From: Ampelocalamus luodianensis
Taxonomy: Eukaryota > Streptophyta > Magnoliopsida > Poales > Poaceae
Assembly: GCA_036346255.1 (NCBI GenBank)
Contig: CM070619.1
Location: forward strand, 33,982,342-34,046,341
Direction of reading: 5' to 3'
Length of the DNA stretch: 64,000 nt
Made by a program: the position numbers and the translations under genes. The notes below the pieces were generated by a model. It searched no databases and had not been told where the DNA came from. It saw nothing but the letters and a program-made list of their open reading frames with translations. Shown here one piece after another: positions 32,565 to 45,739 of this stretch (position 1 is the stretch's first letter; every line of letters begins with the position of its first letter).

Positions 32565-35500
32565 TGTAACATCCCCAATTTGTCTTGTGTTTCAACTGTA
32601 ATAAAATGAGGGTAAATTAAAACTTTTCTTTCATCCTTTCACTCTTGAACTTTTCTGAAATTCTTGTGAAGGAATTTTGGGAAATTCAAAATCAAAACCT
32701 CATTTATTATCAAGTCAACAACCTCCTTGGTCAAATCTGGTGTTAAACACTTGGAAATAATTTTCTGGTTCCAAGGTTGCTCGGTGGCACCTCTGAATTA
32801 TTCCATAATTTTGGAAATCATTTGAAATATTTTAGGGCAAGTCAAACCTTGGTCAAACCTCTGAAATAACCTTCTGGAATTTCTTGAGAAAATTTCAGTG
32901 CTCCAAAATCTCTGGAAATTTTATGGAAGGTTGATCCTATGGTCAGCAAGCTCCAGTTAAAATTTCATAAAATTTGGAGTTGATTTGATACTTCAATTAA
33001 ATCCCCAAAGTTTCAGCTTCAAAAATCAAATCCTATCTGGTCTACACCGTTCTTCTAAAAGCAGTCGCTCGGGCTCGAGTCACTTGTCTCGACCAAGCCA
33101 ACTAATCGCACCCGGCTGGTCGAAGCGAGCCAGCAAGACGCTATGGGCCGTTGGATCTCCATCGAACGGCTCATCCGTGTATGCATTCGACAACTCCGCT
33201 GTTCTTTGGTTCTCGATCGTTGATTTCCATCGCACGCCCACGCTTGCCGATGCCGCCAACGCGATCGCGCGCAGCCCTTGATGCAAATCGGACGGCCGCC
33301 GCCGCCGTTCTCCCCGCCGCGACGCTGCGCCATGGCGGCCGAAGCGTGGGTGCAGCGCCTTGTCCCATCCAAATACCTCGCAACGGTGTCCGCAGCGCGA
33401 CAAATGCCCGCTACCCACCGCCCGCTTAGTCGCCGTCTCAATCGCCCGCGTCGCCACGGCGACCGCAGAAGGCAGCTGGGAACTCGAGGCGAGCAACGGT
33501 GCTCCCCGCCTCCCGGGCTACTTAAGCCCCATTGTCCTCCCTTATCCTCCTTTGCACACCCTTGAGCTTCCCTGCAACCACCGCCTGTGGAGTTCCCGAG
33601 CGCCAAAATCCCTCGCCGCCATTGTTGCTCGCGAGCTTCGGTGAACCCGGTGCTTCGCTGGTTCCCTGCTCCCTCTCGCTCCCGTTGGTTCTCCTCACCT
33701 CGGTGGTGCTTAACCCCACTCCATTTCAGTTGTTTCAACGGAGCGCCGAGATTTTGATTTCCCCAAATCGCCGCGAGCACCTTTCTTCGCCTCCGCCACG
33801 GTGAGTCCTCCTCCTCCGATTCCTTGCTCGTAGCATCCTGGAGTCGTTTGGAATCCATCTTGGTGACGCGGTGTGGTTGGTTTTGCTCGTGCCGCCCGCC
33901 TCCACGTTGTCTTCCTCTCTCCGCGCGGTGGCCGTCGCCGAGTCGTTCCACCTCCTCTCGCACCTCCGCGTCCGGTCCGTAGCTCCTGGTAGCCCCTAGA
34001 TGCTCGGCACCGCTTGAATGAACCGCGCGGAGCTCCTTGTCGCTTGTCGCCGTTGCCATCTTTACCGCGCGCCGCCGCCGCCGCCGCTCGTCCACCACCG
34101 TCGGTGTGGTGGTACGCAGGGTGCGCAATGCTATTGCGCACCCATTCTCGGCTTTCACTGCCGCCGCCTTGGTCGCCGCGTTTTGCGTGAAGCCTCTACG
34201 TGTTGTCGGACGACAACGCCGTGAGCAACGTGGATGATCTTCGCCGCTGGATCCGAGATCAACGACCGAGCCTCCACGCCGCCCTCTCGCTCTGCGCGTG
34301 AGGAGTGTATTGGCATGGTTCAATATCGCCCGTCCGATCTGAGATCAGCGGTTGTGGTTCGTCCACGTCGCTAGGTGTTAGTGAAGTCCCGAAAGTGCTA
34401 AGTCCAGAAATCAGTGTCACATTAGGGTCTTGTCATTTTCATATCTTTGTCATCTTAGATCCAAATTAGATGATTCCAGTTTTGTTAGCTTCCTTATAAC
34501 TTGCACTTAAATATAAAAATAATTGTAGACCATGATCAAATCTGGAAAACCATTTTCAAAAATAATAAACAAGTGAACTTAATACTGTTTTCAAAACTTT
34601 TAGCAAACTTGTAAAATGCATAACTTTTAGTCTATAGCTCATTTTTGTATGAATCCAATTGGATTAGCTTCCACTGCTAGTGTATTTCCTAGGAAAATTG
34701 GTTTCACAAATTTTACTATTTTTAAAAATCATAAGGATCATATTTTAGTTTAATACCCTAAACAATTTAGAAAAACCATAACTCTTTCAATATAACTCCA
34801 AATGACCTGAAATGTTATATGGGTTATCACCATACCAATAGGTAGCTACCATAAAATTTCAGCTTCAAAATCTTTCTAGAAAATATTTTTGCTACAAAGG
34901 CTAATTATGGCCTAAAATAGGTTTTAGGGAATATCTTTTGCACCACAAATCCAAATTAAGTTTTTCCAGTTCCTATGTCTAGGTATGTCCATATTCTACC
35001 TTGTGTATAAATTTCATCGCATTTGGATAATTTTTGCTTGCTCTTTGTTTAAGTGTTGCTCGCTTTATTGGTTGTTTTCGCTCTTTCGCTTAGGATTCGA
35101 CATTTGCATGTGTAACCCCAGAACGACCCTCCGCAACAAATTGAGCCACAGCACGAAGGCAAGCAGTTTGATCATTTCCCATTCAATCCCATTACTTTTA
35201 AAGTCTAATACTTTGTTTAAACTTTATGTATGCATTGCTATTTTGGTGTTAAATTGATTAGTTAATCCCTAGTTGCATAATCTGTAGGTAAATCAATATC
35301 CTCTACTACCTAAGCCTAGGTTATTTGCTGTGATTAGAGTTCGTTGGATGAGCTCTTGTCACTTAGTAGATTTCGAATAAATATTGCTTAGCCATGCCTA
35401 GTATCGGTAGTATTGGGCGATCATCGACTTAGTCGGTGATCTTGATCACACAAATACTTATATTATTCCATTATGTCCAACCTTGTGTTTTATCAATTTG

Positions 35501-36750
35501 CAAATCAAAACTGAAAACAAAAATTATATCTTGGCTTGGGCACAATGGTATGTTGGTGTGATCTGTTGGTGTGATTGAATGGTGCCTAAGTCCCTAAGGA
35601 CCGAGTTACTTGTGCCATTGATCCAAGTAATTATTGCGTACTAACCACACGAGGGGATATGGAACCTCTCTTGACTAAGTACTTTGGGAGGTGTTAATTA
35701 TGAGCTGGTCGGTGGGTGTGTTCCTGTGTGTGTGTGTTGTGGTGTTGGAGGAGCATTGGCAGACCTGTTAGGTCAGTCGAATGTGTCTTTCTCCGTGGGT
35801 TGCGGCTCTTAATTAGCATCGCCCATTGGAAAGCGCCTTGTTAGACTTAGCCATGCCCGCATACCAAAGGAAGTGTGCTAACCGTGGTGGTGGAAAGGCG
35901 GTCTATCGTGTGGGTACATTGGTACACCCCCAGGTTAAAACTATTCGAATAGCCTCGCCCTAGGTTATGGACACGCTTGGTTATTTCCCACAAGAACTAG
36001 ACTACAACCTTTTAAAACTTAAACTTGACATGGGTGGTATGAAGGGTACTTCATGTTATTGTTGTGGTGACTATGGGTTAGTCACTTCTAGGTTGGTGTT
36101 GTTCTCATATATTGTTATAACTGTCTCTCTTTATTTGAACAATAAAAGCAATTGCAAACTTGCTTTGAATCTATTACCTTATTGCAATTGAAAACTTGCT
36201 TTATGCTGAAAATAAGTCCAGAGCCTCACCCACTTAAATAAAGCTCGCATGTAGATAATTATAGTTCTGTTATCTCACACGCCGGTCTTTGTGAGTACAA
36301 AACAATTTTTGTACTCGATGCTATGCTTAATTGTTGTTGCAGAGGAAGAAGGTGAGCCCAAGGGCCTCACTTTTGTGAGTGTGTTGCTGCGCTGTTTGGG
36401 ACGATTAGCTTGGCGGTCCTGGTTGGTTGCCTTGTGGTGAAAGGCACACCGATTGGCTTTTGTTATTGCCATCTTATGGCCATTTTGCTTCCACTGTATT
36501 TGCTTATTTGTATGGCTTTTGGCCGTCGGCCTCTCTTTGTATTAACTCTTTATATGTTAAGTATGTCGTTCGGTTTGTGTTTTAGCTTCTCTATGTGTAT
36601 GAATGGAATTGATGCATGATTTTGTAAAGAGGTGTGTATACCGCATTTCTGGGAAGTATACATATCTCGAGGCTTGGTTTATTTGATTTGTACTGTTAGG
36701 ACGAAGTGGATGGTTAAACAGTACAAGCCAAATAAATCGGGGTCCTCACA
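32565..36750 (+). repeat. Element F 3' LTR
   Basis: Same landmarks as the 5' copy: stem-loop 35419-35441, palindrome 35941-35952, terminal stem-loop 36676-36738. A 422-codon ORF on the minus strand (33055-34323) is antisense to the LTR; the matching stretch in the 5' LTR is broken into shorter ORFs, so it is not called a gene. Confidence 0.95.
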
Positions 36751-39026
36751 TTCTTGCAAAGGAAGTATCCAACAGAGATTTAGACATCAGGAAAAGGGGA
36801 TTATGCAGTTTTTGACTACTGGCCTCTGCCTTGGCTCCAGAGGCCCAAGAAGGGCCGCCACCTATAAAAGAAGAGGAAACCCTATCTTGGGGTACTGTGA
36901 GCTACAGAGAGCGCCGCCACAAGACACGCTACAAGATCCTTTCCCTCCCCTCAAACTCCATTGCTACCATCTCTTCGAAGTTCTCCTGCAGCTAGCCGGC
37001 CACAAGGAGGAGGAAAGGGAAAGGAGAAGAGGAGATCTTCTTCAGGGTTTTGATCAGTGATCTCTAGCGGTTCTCCAAGGGTAACGAACGCCGGTTGTTG
37101 TTGTTTGTTTAATCGTAGAAGTGTTTCCGATTAGAATCGCTTGAATCAAAGTCTGTCAAGATTAATTTTGAATCTGTCCAGATTGTTGCGTGGGTAATTT
37201 CGTGTATTTAGATGCAGAATTTGAGGATCCCATCTCCTAGAGTTATGTGGGATCCGTCGTTATCTTTCAGTAGCCGCAAAGATCACTCAATTCCTAGTTA
37301 CGGTTAAAACGTTATGTTGATTTTAGTGCTGCTGTCCCGAAATCCTGACGAGATTCTGCAGTCGTCTTGTTTATTATTTAAGGGATTGTTATATTCCGAA
37401 TTGGGGGTTTCCATCTCCTAGAAAGTTGTAGATAATGTTCTTAGTTTTCAGTGACCGCAAAGAACACCTGAATCCGATTTACGGATCAAAAGTTATGGTC
37501 GTTTTACCTCTGCTGTCCAGAACTCTGATAAAAATGAACTGTCAACTTGTCTCTAAGAATAAGATTAACTTAAATGAAAAATCAGAGATTCCACCCAACT
37601 AGGTTATTGTTTCATTTTTGTAACCTTTCTAGATTGGTAAAGAACACTTAATTCAGAGTTGTAGATTAAAAGTTTTGATCGGTTTAGTAATTACTATTTG
37701 TTCTTTAGGTAGATTTCTGTTCTGAAAGTTCATCTGCTCAATAGCATATTAATTTGGCGAATTGGTCTATCTTGTCAACTTGAGAATTTTAGATATGTTA
37801 GTTATGAATCCACAGAAATTGGATTCACCTCATTTCGAGTTCCAGATCATTAGATATGATTTTCACTGTGCTGCTGTCCAAGATCGGTTGTTACCGATTT
37901 GTCGATATTTCGATTAGGCTTTGTAGTTAAGTCTTGAGTCATCGTGAAAGCGTTGTAGAACGTTGATTAGTAGTGCTGGGTACATTTTGTTCTTATTGAA
38001 ATTATTTTACTTGTTTAGGCGGTGAAGCCTCGAGTTTAGGAGTATCACCTTTTTTGTTAACGCGTGCATCGTCAAGGCAAGTGCATTGCTATCTTATTGC
38101 TTGTGATTGATGAATGTTTATGTGATTGTGTTGTGATGTCTTATGACACAAGAGATGATGAATTGTCTATGATATTTCTTATGTGTTGAATCCATGATTG
38201 GAGATGATGTCATTATTCATTCGATAAGTCATTTCATGCATTCATTGTCATTTACCATCCACGGGAGTGGATGAGTGAGCCCATCAATTCCAAGATGGGT
38301 GCGCATGAGAGCCCATCAATTCCAGGATGGGTGCGCAAGTCCCATTAATTCCAGGATGGGCAGTGTTGGACACCCGTATGAAACATTCTTCATACGGGAA
38401 GTGGATCCCCGTATTTTTGTTAAGATGCGGGCTTGAGTGAACACCGACGGGTATCATCACGCTATACCCAGATATGCATGTGTGCAGTCCAAATTCCTTG
38501 ATTTTGAGCATTCATCTCATATCAACATAAATAATCACTTGTTGTATGTTCTGAGCTGGTGACGAGATTGTCTTATTCATATTGATTGCCTATTCTATTA
38601 GCCATTGTACTTGCTGAGTCGTGGACTCACCCTTGCCTTGTTTATTTATTTATTTTAGGTGATCGTTGATGAAGTTTCTCTTGGGAGGGAGTAGACAAGC
38701 ACTACTCAACACACTTCACTTGCTTTAGTTTCAATAACAGAACTATCACTATTCTTCTTTCATTAATTGATGGACTAATAAATAAATTCGCTTTGGGATG
38801 ATTCCTTCTCTATCGTTGAGTTCGCTTTAAATAATCTGTTTCGCTTCATTGATTATCTGTTGATAGAATTATCTAAATGGATCCATTATTAAGTTTTCGC
38901 TCATGTTTCGTTTGATGTTGAACTGTTTAGCTTTGTTGATGATTTATTGTTGAAAATTATTCCAATATAAGGTTGCATGCTAGATCCTTAGGTAGCATTC
39001 GGCTTCCAAATAGCCGTGGTGTTACA
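36751..39026 (+). repeat. Element E 3' LTR, remainder
   Basis: Continues E's LTR after F. 36751-36755 (TTCTT) is the right target copy. It has TATAAAAG at 36863-36870, a hairpin of CCCGTATGAA/TTCATACGGG at 38373-38398, and ends GTGTTACA. Confidence 0.95.
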
Positions 39027-41364
39027 ACATGTGGTGGTAATGCGTTATGGCATAGCAATAAGCGGCTCAAAGACCGGTCCTCAATTGACTTAGGCATCAT
39101 TCCTACAACCCATGGGCTTTGATCTTAACTGATCAAACCCGTGCATGAACTCGCACTCCACCACTCCGACCATTTCCAAAGTCCAAACCCATTTTGATTT
39201 TATTTTGAATAAAAACTTTATTTTTAAACTCATGTGGTAAGACAATACCACAATGTCAAGTTTGAAAACAATTTGCAAATCTGTATAAACCTCCCAAATT
39301 CTCAAATGTGGACTAAGCTTGGCTAAGCATATATTTGAATTTTGGTAATATCTTGCCAATGGTATCAAGGTAGTCGATACAACATTCAAATTTGGTCATA
39401 CAATAACATATGGAATTAACTATATGTAAAACATGATATTAAAATATTTATAACAACATATGCATGCAATAAGGAAAAAAAACTGAAAATAACTTTAAAA
39501 TAATAGGGGCAATATGGTCAATGGTGTAACTTGCCTTGTTCGATGTCTTGGAATTCTAAATCTTCAGATTGATCGAACTCTCCGGAGTCGTCGAAGTCTA
39601 TACGAGAAAATACGACAAATTCAATATTCAAATTCAAATAAATTCAAAAACATAGTACAAATTAACTCCTAATTGAAATATTTTGGTTTAGTTAGCTATA
39701 TTATAATTTTATATAAATTTTGCAATTTGAATCACCCAATTTGGAGTTCATATGCAAAAGTTATGAATTTTAGAAGTTTAAACCTAAATCTGAAATTTAA
39801 TTGATTTTCCAATTAATTTTCTACGTAAAAGCTATTTATCGCGCAATGCTGACATCAGCGTACGGATTTCGGAAATAAAAGAAAGTAAATCTAATTCGAT
39901 GGGGGCCCTCGTGTCATAGACACGGCTCGCGTGGACCAAGCCCACGAGCTTTGAACGATGGGCACGGTGGACCGTGCCACGTGTATGTGTGCGCAGGCCG
40001 ATCAGGCGCCACATCGCCAGCACACGCAAGCCTTGAGGGTGAGGTGGCGCCACGGTGGCAAGGCCACGCCACCGGAGGTCGGTGGTGCTCGTGATGGCCT
40101 CGCCGGCGTTTCTACGCCACGGCGAGACAAACGGTCGTGGCGCAAAGGTAGAGGAGGGCGGTCGCGAACTCGCGGCTTACCAAAACGGCGGCGAGTGGCT
40201 TGGAATGGTTGTCGCGACGGAATCGCGCGCGCGGCGGCGGGTGACGGTGAAGTAGGAGTTCGCAGCTTCCTGCCGGCGGAGAGGACCACCGTGTTCGCGA
40301 GGAGATGCCGATGCCGGGTGGCGACGAGAGGATGCGGCGGCGTCGGCCGCGGCGGAAACGGCTCCAAGATTCACGGCCGCGGCGATGGAACTTCAATTCC
40401 GCACTAGAGATGATAAGCGTGGCGATGGGTGGTGGCGTCGGGACCGGTGGGGAATGCGCACCGGGCCGCTTTTATAGCGCCGAGGTGCTCGAGCGGCGTG
40501 GAGGAGGTGGAGGTCGTGCGCGCGGTTTTGCGGTGATCGGGCGCACCGGCCATGAGAGAAGGGAGATCGTGGGGAAAAGCGGCGGTTGCGGACCCGGTCT
40601 TGTGCACGCACTCACGAAGAGCGAGCGCTTGGCAACCAGCCGCTCAAGCTTGAACGTGGCGAAAATGGCGGCGGTTGCGAGCGACGCGAGAAGAAGAAGG
40701 CGAGGAAGACGACGACTCGTGGTCGTCCGATTTTCAACGTCACGGCCGAGATTAGATTCGCGGGCGTAAGTGACTTTCGCCAAATCGCTGGATTAAGATC
40801 CAATGGTTGAGATTAGACCGAGCGGCGGTAGTGCGCTTTAGCGCCGCCGTTGGATTAAGATCGTGCGGCTCACATTGATGATGGTATTCGACCGTGCGGT
40901 TGCCGTGAGAGATCTTGACCGCGGTGCATGATCCAACGGTGGAGAAAAGAAGAGATACGCGAGAATGGTAGCCGCTCGATTTTGATCGGACGGTGGAGAG
41001 GCGAGAGGCGTGCGCGTAAAGCGGTCAGTGGTGGGCAAGCGCGCACGAGGGTGTTGGGCCGAGGCCGTAGGTTTCGCCCAAAGCCATTTTTGATTTTCTT
41101 TTGATTTCTCAATTGTTTTAATTTCATTAATTCATTTAGGCTTTAGAAAATAGCAAAATACTTCCAAAAATTATGGAAAATTCACGTAAATTCCCATACT
41201 CATTCTCGACTTAATAAAATTATTTCCAACTATTAGTTGGCTTTTAATTTTGTAAATAAATTTGTTTTAGCTTTAAAATATTTATGAAAAGCTTTTGAAA
41301 ATTCAGAAAACCACAAACATAAATAAACTTTTAAATTTTATGAAATTGAAATTTGGGCATTACA
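39027..41364 (-). repeat. Element D 3' LTR, remainder including U3
   Basis: Continues D's LTR after E. 39027-39031 (ACATG) is E's right target copy. The minus-strand TATA box TATAAAAG lies at 40476-40469. U3 (40750-41000) carries repeated CCGTTGGATTAAGATC and GATCGGACGG-type words resembling those of A and F. ORFs at 39958-40769 are low-complexity GC shadows. The LTR ends CATTACA at 41364 where the other copy has GTGTTACA. Confidence 0.92.
40469..40476 (-). promoter_or_regulatory. TATA box of element D LTR
   Basis: TATAAAAG on the minus strand after GGCGC. The 5' LTR has TATAAAGG at 49123-49116. Confidence 0.6.
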
Positions 41365-41377
41365 AACCTACCCCCTT
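41365..41377 (-). other. Polypurine tract of element D
   Basis: The minus strand reads AAGGGGGTAGGTT next to the LTR start TGTAATGCCC. The stop codon of pol (TAG, 41370-41368) lies inside this tract. Confidence 0.88.
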
Positions 41378-42980
41378 AAGGGAATCTCGACAGAGATTCG
41401 TGATTGGTTAGCAAAGAGATCGGGGTAGTTGGTCTTGAGGTCTTCTTCTTTTCCCATGTGGCTTCACTTTCCGGGTGATGACTCCATTGCACCTTGTATG
41501 ATCTCGATGATTTTGCTTTCGTGACTCGCTCATGCGACATCCAAAATCTTGATTGGTCGCTCCACGAGGTGAGATCTTCTCAAGATCAAGCTTTCCAGAA
41601 GGTATGGTCTTCTCGCGCAAGCATTTCCTTAATCGGGATACATGGAAGACATCGTGCACAAATGACAAGGCTTCGTAGCTCAGCCGATATGCCACTTCAC
41701 CTCTTTTGGCTAGAATTTTGTATGGCCCCACAAATCAAAAGTGCAGTTTTCCTTTGTTCTAATCTTCTTACTCCTCTGAGTGGAGTGACCTGAGATAGAC
41801 CAAGTCTCTTACCTCAAAGTTTAGATCCCTCCGACGGTTATCGCATAACTCTTCTCGGGTTTGTGCCACTTTCGATGTTCCTTATGGTTTTGACCTTACT
41901 TTCGCCTCTTTGATTATCTCAGTCCAAAGAGCCGATGCTCTCCTACTTCATCCCACGTATGGAGTTCGCATTTTCGCCATACAATGCTTCAAAAGGAGCC
42001 ATTTGCAAACTAGCTTGATAGCTATTGTTATACGAGAATTCCGCATACTGCAAATTCTTGTCCCAACTTTGTCCAAATTCCAGGCACAGGCTCGGAGCAT
42101 ATCTTCGAGGACTTGATTGGTGCGTCTGGCTCGACCATCGGTTTGAGGATGATAGGTTGTACCGGTTGAGTCTCGTGCCTAAGGCTTCATGCGCACTCGC
42201 CAATCTTGATGTAAACCGAGAGCCTCGCTTGACACGATCTTCTTGGGTACCCGTGTAGACAAACAATCCTAGCCACATATAATTCCGCCAACCGGCCGTC
42301 AGATGTAGTCTTGACGGGAATGAAGTGAGCTACTTTGGTCAACCAATCAACTATCACCTGATAGAATCATATCCCGATTGGGTCCTAGGAAGTCCGTGAT
42401 GAAGTCCATGCTAATCTCTTCCCACTTCCATTCTGGAATTGGTAGTGGCTGCAACAATCCAGCTGGTCTCTGATGTTCTGCCTTAACTCGCTGACACACA
42501 TCACAGTGGGCGACGAACTCAGCAATTTCTCGCTTCATGCTGACCCACCAGTATTTCTCCTTCAGATCCTGGTACATCTTGGTGCTTCCGGGGTGAATGG
42601 AGTAAGGCGTTTCATGAGCCTCCTTCAGAATTGATTGTTTTAACTCCTGCTGGTTAGGTACGCAAATACGGTTCCCAAACCACACGTTCCTTGTTCATCT
42701 TCAAATAATCTCGAGCCTTGCCTCTTCGCATATTCTTCTTGATCTCCTTGATGTCATCATCTTCTAGTTGTTTTTCTCTGATCTGACTTTGAAGAGTCGG
42801 TTGTACTTCCAAAGCATTCACACAACCTTGACTGACAATCTCCAAGTTTAGACGCTTCAATTCTTCATGTAGTTCTGGCTGTTCCTTCTGCACCATCATG
42901 GTATTGCAATAGGCCTTTCGCCAGGGCATCTCGCAACTACATTTGCTTTGCTCGGTGATAATGGATTCCAATATCATAAT
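41368..42980 (-). pseudogene. Element D integrase with chromodomain (frameshifted)
   Basis: From high to low coordinates: an N-terminal stretch with DDDIKEIKKNMRRGKARDYL (about 42710-42770), then a well-preserved HHCC zinc module, HETPYSIHPGSTKMYQDLKE to HCDVCQRVKAEHQRPAGLLQ (about 42460-42620), and PEWKWEEISMDFITDFLGPN. The catalytic core continues at 41943-42278 with AEFSYNNSYQASLQMAPFEA. The GPY/F region has GPYKILAKRGEVAYRL and HDVFHVSRLRKCL (41620-41731). The chromodomain reads KVQWSHHPESEATWE followed by LKTNYPDLF (41400-41500) in a shifted frame, then runs to TAG inside the polypurine tract. Several frame changes are present. Confidence 0.92.
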
Positions 42981-42984
42981 CTTT

Positions 42985-44330
42985 TATCAACTCTAACCAT
43001 CTTCTACCGAAGGTTTAATTTCGCTCAGTGAATATATACTTCAAACTCTTGTGATCCGTGAAAATCTCACAATGTTACCAATGAGATAATGCCGCCGATC
43101 TTCAAGGCATGCACAATCGCTAACCTGCATCATGGGTTGATAATTCCTTCATGTGGCCTCAATCGCCTGGATGCATACGCTACTACCTTGCCTTCCCGCA
43201 TCAATACGCATCCGAGACCTTGACGGGATGCGTCGCAGAAGATCTCGAAATCTTTATGGATATCGTAAAACTAACACAAAGCCAGACCAATCTCTTCTTC
43301 GTGTCTTGAAAACTTTCTTCACAGCATCGTCCAATCAAACTTCTTCTCCTTCTTCGGTTGAGTCATGGGTCTTGCAATCTTAGAGAAATTTTCAATGAAC
43401 TCGCGTAATAACCCGCTAGTCCAAGGAAACTTCTCACTTCGTGATCGCCCCGGTTGCTTCCAACCGACATCGCTTCAACCTTGGCAGGATCTACTGCAAT
43501 TCCTCCTGCTGACACAATATGTCCAAGGAATGCCACTTGACTTAGCCAAAATTCACTTTTGCTGAATTTAGCATAAAGCTGATGTTCTCGGAGCTTGTCC
43601 AGTATCATCCTGATATGCTTCTCGTGTTCTTCTTCATCCTTCGAGTAGATGAGAATGTCATCGATGAAAACAACCACAAACTTATCCAGAATTCCATGAA
43701 CACTTTGTTCATCATATTCATGAAATAAGCAGGGGCGTTCGTCAAACCGAAAGACATCACTGTAAACTCGTACAGTCCATATCTGGTGGTGAAGGCTGTC
43801 TTCGGAATATCTTCTGGTCTGATCTTTAGTTGGTGATAGCCAGATCTCAAATCAATCTTCGAAAAGACACTTGCTCCTTTCAGCTGATCAAACAGATCAT
43901 CTATCCTGGGTAAAGGGTATTTGTTCTTGATCGTCACCTCATTGAGTGATCTGTAATCAACACACATCCTCATGCTATTGTCCTTTTTCTTGACGAACAG
44001 CACTGGTGCTCCCCAAGGTGATGAACTGGGTCGGATGTAACCTCGCCGCAGCTTCTTCAATCTGCTTCTTCAATTCCGCTAACTCATTAGCCGGCATTCT
44101 ATAGGTCGCCGATATTGGAGCCGTCCACAGGACTAAGTCAATTAAGAACATGACGCCCGATCCGGTGGCATGCCGTAATTCATCGGAAAGACATCGCATA
44201 TTCTCGGACTACGGTATGTCTTCAAGTTTCACTTCCTTCATGCCGTGAGGATAGAACTTCCATTAGTGCAGTCTTGGGTTTGAACTCAACCAAATTCCTT
44301 CTCCATTTGTGAGAGTAATAGACCTATTGG
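42985..44330 (-). pseudogene. Element D reverse transcriptase and RNase H (frameshifted)
   Basis: The RT core at 43605-44060 is open for 151 codons: GYIRPSSSPWGAPVLFVKKK, VDYRSLNEVTIKNKYPLPRI, FSKIDLRSGYHQLKIRPEDI and FTVMSFGLTNAPAYF. A frame change occurs just before the catalytic box, which continues as MVVFIDDILIYSKDEEEHEK and FLGHIVSAGGIAVDP in the ORF at 43363-43677. RNase H remnants follow at about 43020-43360. The N-terminal finger region is at about 44060-44200 (YRMPANELAELKKQIEE). Confidence 0.93.
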
Positions 44331-44399
44331 CACGCCTATTTGTCCATGATTCTTGGCTAACCATCCATTCCAAGAATAACGTCCAGGCCTTGGGAATGC

Positions 44400-44640
44400 A
44401 AGACTATCAAGTCCGCTAGGAAGGATACTCAGGATATTTCACGGGTGAGGTTCGGCATAAAGAACTAGTTCTCATTTCGAGCCCGGGAATGGATTATCAT
44501 GGGATTTGCTAAGGAAGATATTGGTAACCCATATTTGCCTACAAATTTATTTGACACGAAAGAATGCGAAGCTCGAATCAAATAGCACCGGCCGGTATTG
44601 AATTGACAAGAGACATACCAAGCACAACATCGTGCTGCTC
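44400..44640 (-). pseudogene. Element D aspartic protease remnant
   Basis: LGMSLVNSIPAGA (about 44575-44625) is followed by a damaged FDS-type active-site region, parallel to LGTLLVNSRPAAVLFDSGA in A. The rest is in shifted frames, so only position and this alignment support the call. Confidence 0.6.
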
Positions 44641-44644
44641 GAGC

Positions 44645-45739
44645 TTTCGGCCGTGGCGTGGTTCACACGCCCTTGATGAACTGGCTCGGCGGCTTTGCAA
44701 GATCGCCGCGGTGGTGTGACTCTGGTGTTGGCTTGGAAGACGCCGCTACCGCCGCTTCTTGGGACACTGTTGGCATAGTGGCTGTTTCATTGCGGTGGAA
44801 ACAGGTCACCCTGCACCGAGGGGCGAGCTCTTCTGCAAATTGTCCTCCGCTGATGCGCCGCAGGTTGGAGGTGTTGGGGCGCCGATTCTCGCACCGGGCT
44901 CGATGTGGAAGATCGAACTTCCCACGCTGCGGTGGCTGCAATGAATGAAACGAGGCTTGGGAAAGCCTCTGCGTTGAACTCGGGCGCCATCCTCCGCTAA
45001 TGGTTCTCCATCTCATGAAGCTTGGCCTCTGACGGATCGCCTTGTCCACCAACCGCTGGAAGTCGGTGAAGTTCGGGAGATGAGTTGACAGAGATATCGC
45101 CGCTGAGTCCCTCCAGAACCTTTCTTGCCGCTTCTTCATCTCGGGCCACATCACCGGGCATAGCGAGCTAGTCTGGTTGAAACGGTGGAGATACTCGCCA
45201 CCGAAGCGATTGCCTTGGCGAGTGCATGAAACTCCTTCTTCTTGATGTCATCATGCCGCAGGATGTGGGCATGACGAAGGCTCTCACAAACTCGTCCCAC
45301 GAGATGGCCTAGGCATTGGCGTGGGAGATGCAGAAATTGTCCCACCATTCTGAGGCCGGTCCGTTGAGCTGATGAGTTGCGCAACAGACCTCTCGCGACC
45401 GCGCATTGCGCGATGTCCATTTCTTTCCGATGGCACGAAGCCAATCGCCGCGATCCATCGGCTCGGTCTTCTTGCTGAGAATGTCGGAGGATGCATACGC
45501 ATGAACTCCGACATTGTCACGCGCTGAGAAAGGTGTGTCGGTGCCTGAGTTGCGGCGGTGGCTGTTGTTGCCTGGTTGTTCTGAGCGTTGTTGAGCGACT
45601 GAGCCAACAATTCAATAAGGTGAGTTTGATTGGCCATCATCTGTTGCCAATCCGGTCCTGCTGCTGGTGGTGGGGAGGTTCTTGAACATGCCGCCCCGAT
45701 GGTCGGTATTTCCGTTGTTCGACCCCCGGATGTCGCCAT
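44645..45739 (-). pseudogene. Element D gag (frameshifted)
   Basis: The start is at the ATG complementary to 45737-45739. The N-terminus MATSGGRTTEIPT leads into a Pro/Gln-rich stretch (WQQMMANQTHLIELLAQSLN) and FMRMHPPTFSA (about 45465-45500), the usual Gag opening before the PLDADDW region. Later blocks are DDIKKKEFHALAKA (about 45215-45255) and PNFTDFQRLVDKAI (about 45035-45080). A damaged zinc knuckle, CFHRNETATM, needs one frame change to become CX2CX4HX4C-like (about 44757-44815). Its N-terminus is longer than those of A and F, supporting a separate family. Confidence 0.85.

Larger units (their letters stand above)
23222..36750 (+). mobile_element. Element F: youngest nested chromovirus (Tekay/Del type), full length
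   Basis: LTR 23222-27466, interior 27467-32564 (5098 bp) and LTR 32565-36750, flanked by perfect TTCTT at 23217-23221 and 36751-36755. The LTR pair is nearly identical apart from small indels: over about 1.2 kb (25120-26340 against 34420-35640) I count about ten base substitutions. The interior encodes gag, protease, RT, RNase H, integrase and chromodomain on the plus strand with multiple frameshifts. It is the innermost and therefore latest insertion of the nest. Confidence 0.96.
16319..39026 (+). mobile_element. Element E: decayed, non-autonomous chromovirus derivative, split by F
   Basis: LTRs run TGTAATACCTC to GTGTTACA. The 5' LTR is 16319-18622 (2304 bp), the interior 18623-23198 (4576 bp), and the 3' LTR 23199-23221 plus 36751-39026. 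The flanking repeats are a perfect ACATG at 16314-16318 and 39027-39031, so insertion into D's LTR is certain. The interior has lost recognisable gag, protease and RT but keeps a chromodomain remnant at 22933-23198, showing descent from an autonomous chromovirus. Confidence 0.95.

Noticed and set aside
33055..34323. 422-codon minus-strand ORF in the F 3' LTR
   Set aside because: It is antisense to the LTR, and the nearly identical 5' LTR breaks it into several shorter ORFs. No motif.
15358..39026. Insertion preference for LTRs
   Set aside because: Every nested insertion is in an LTR, but LTRs make up most of each target element here, so three or four cases cannot show preference.
39958..40769. 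Arg/Gly-rich ORFs in the D LTR
   Set aside because: Same GC-rich shadow effect. The counterparts at 48693-49400 have different frames and lengths.
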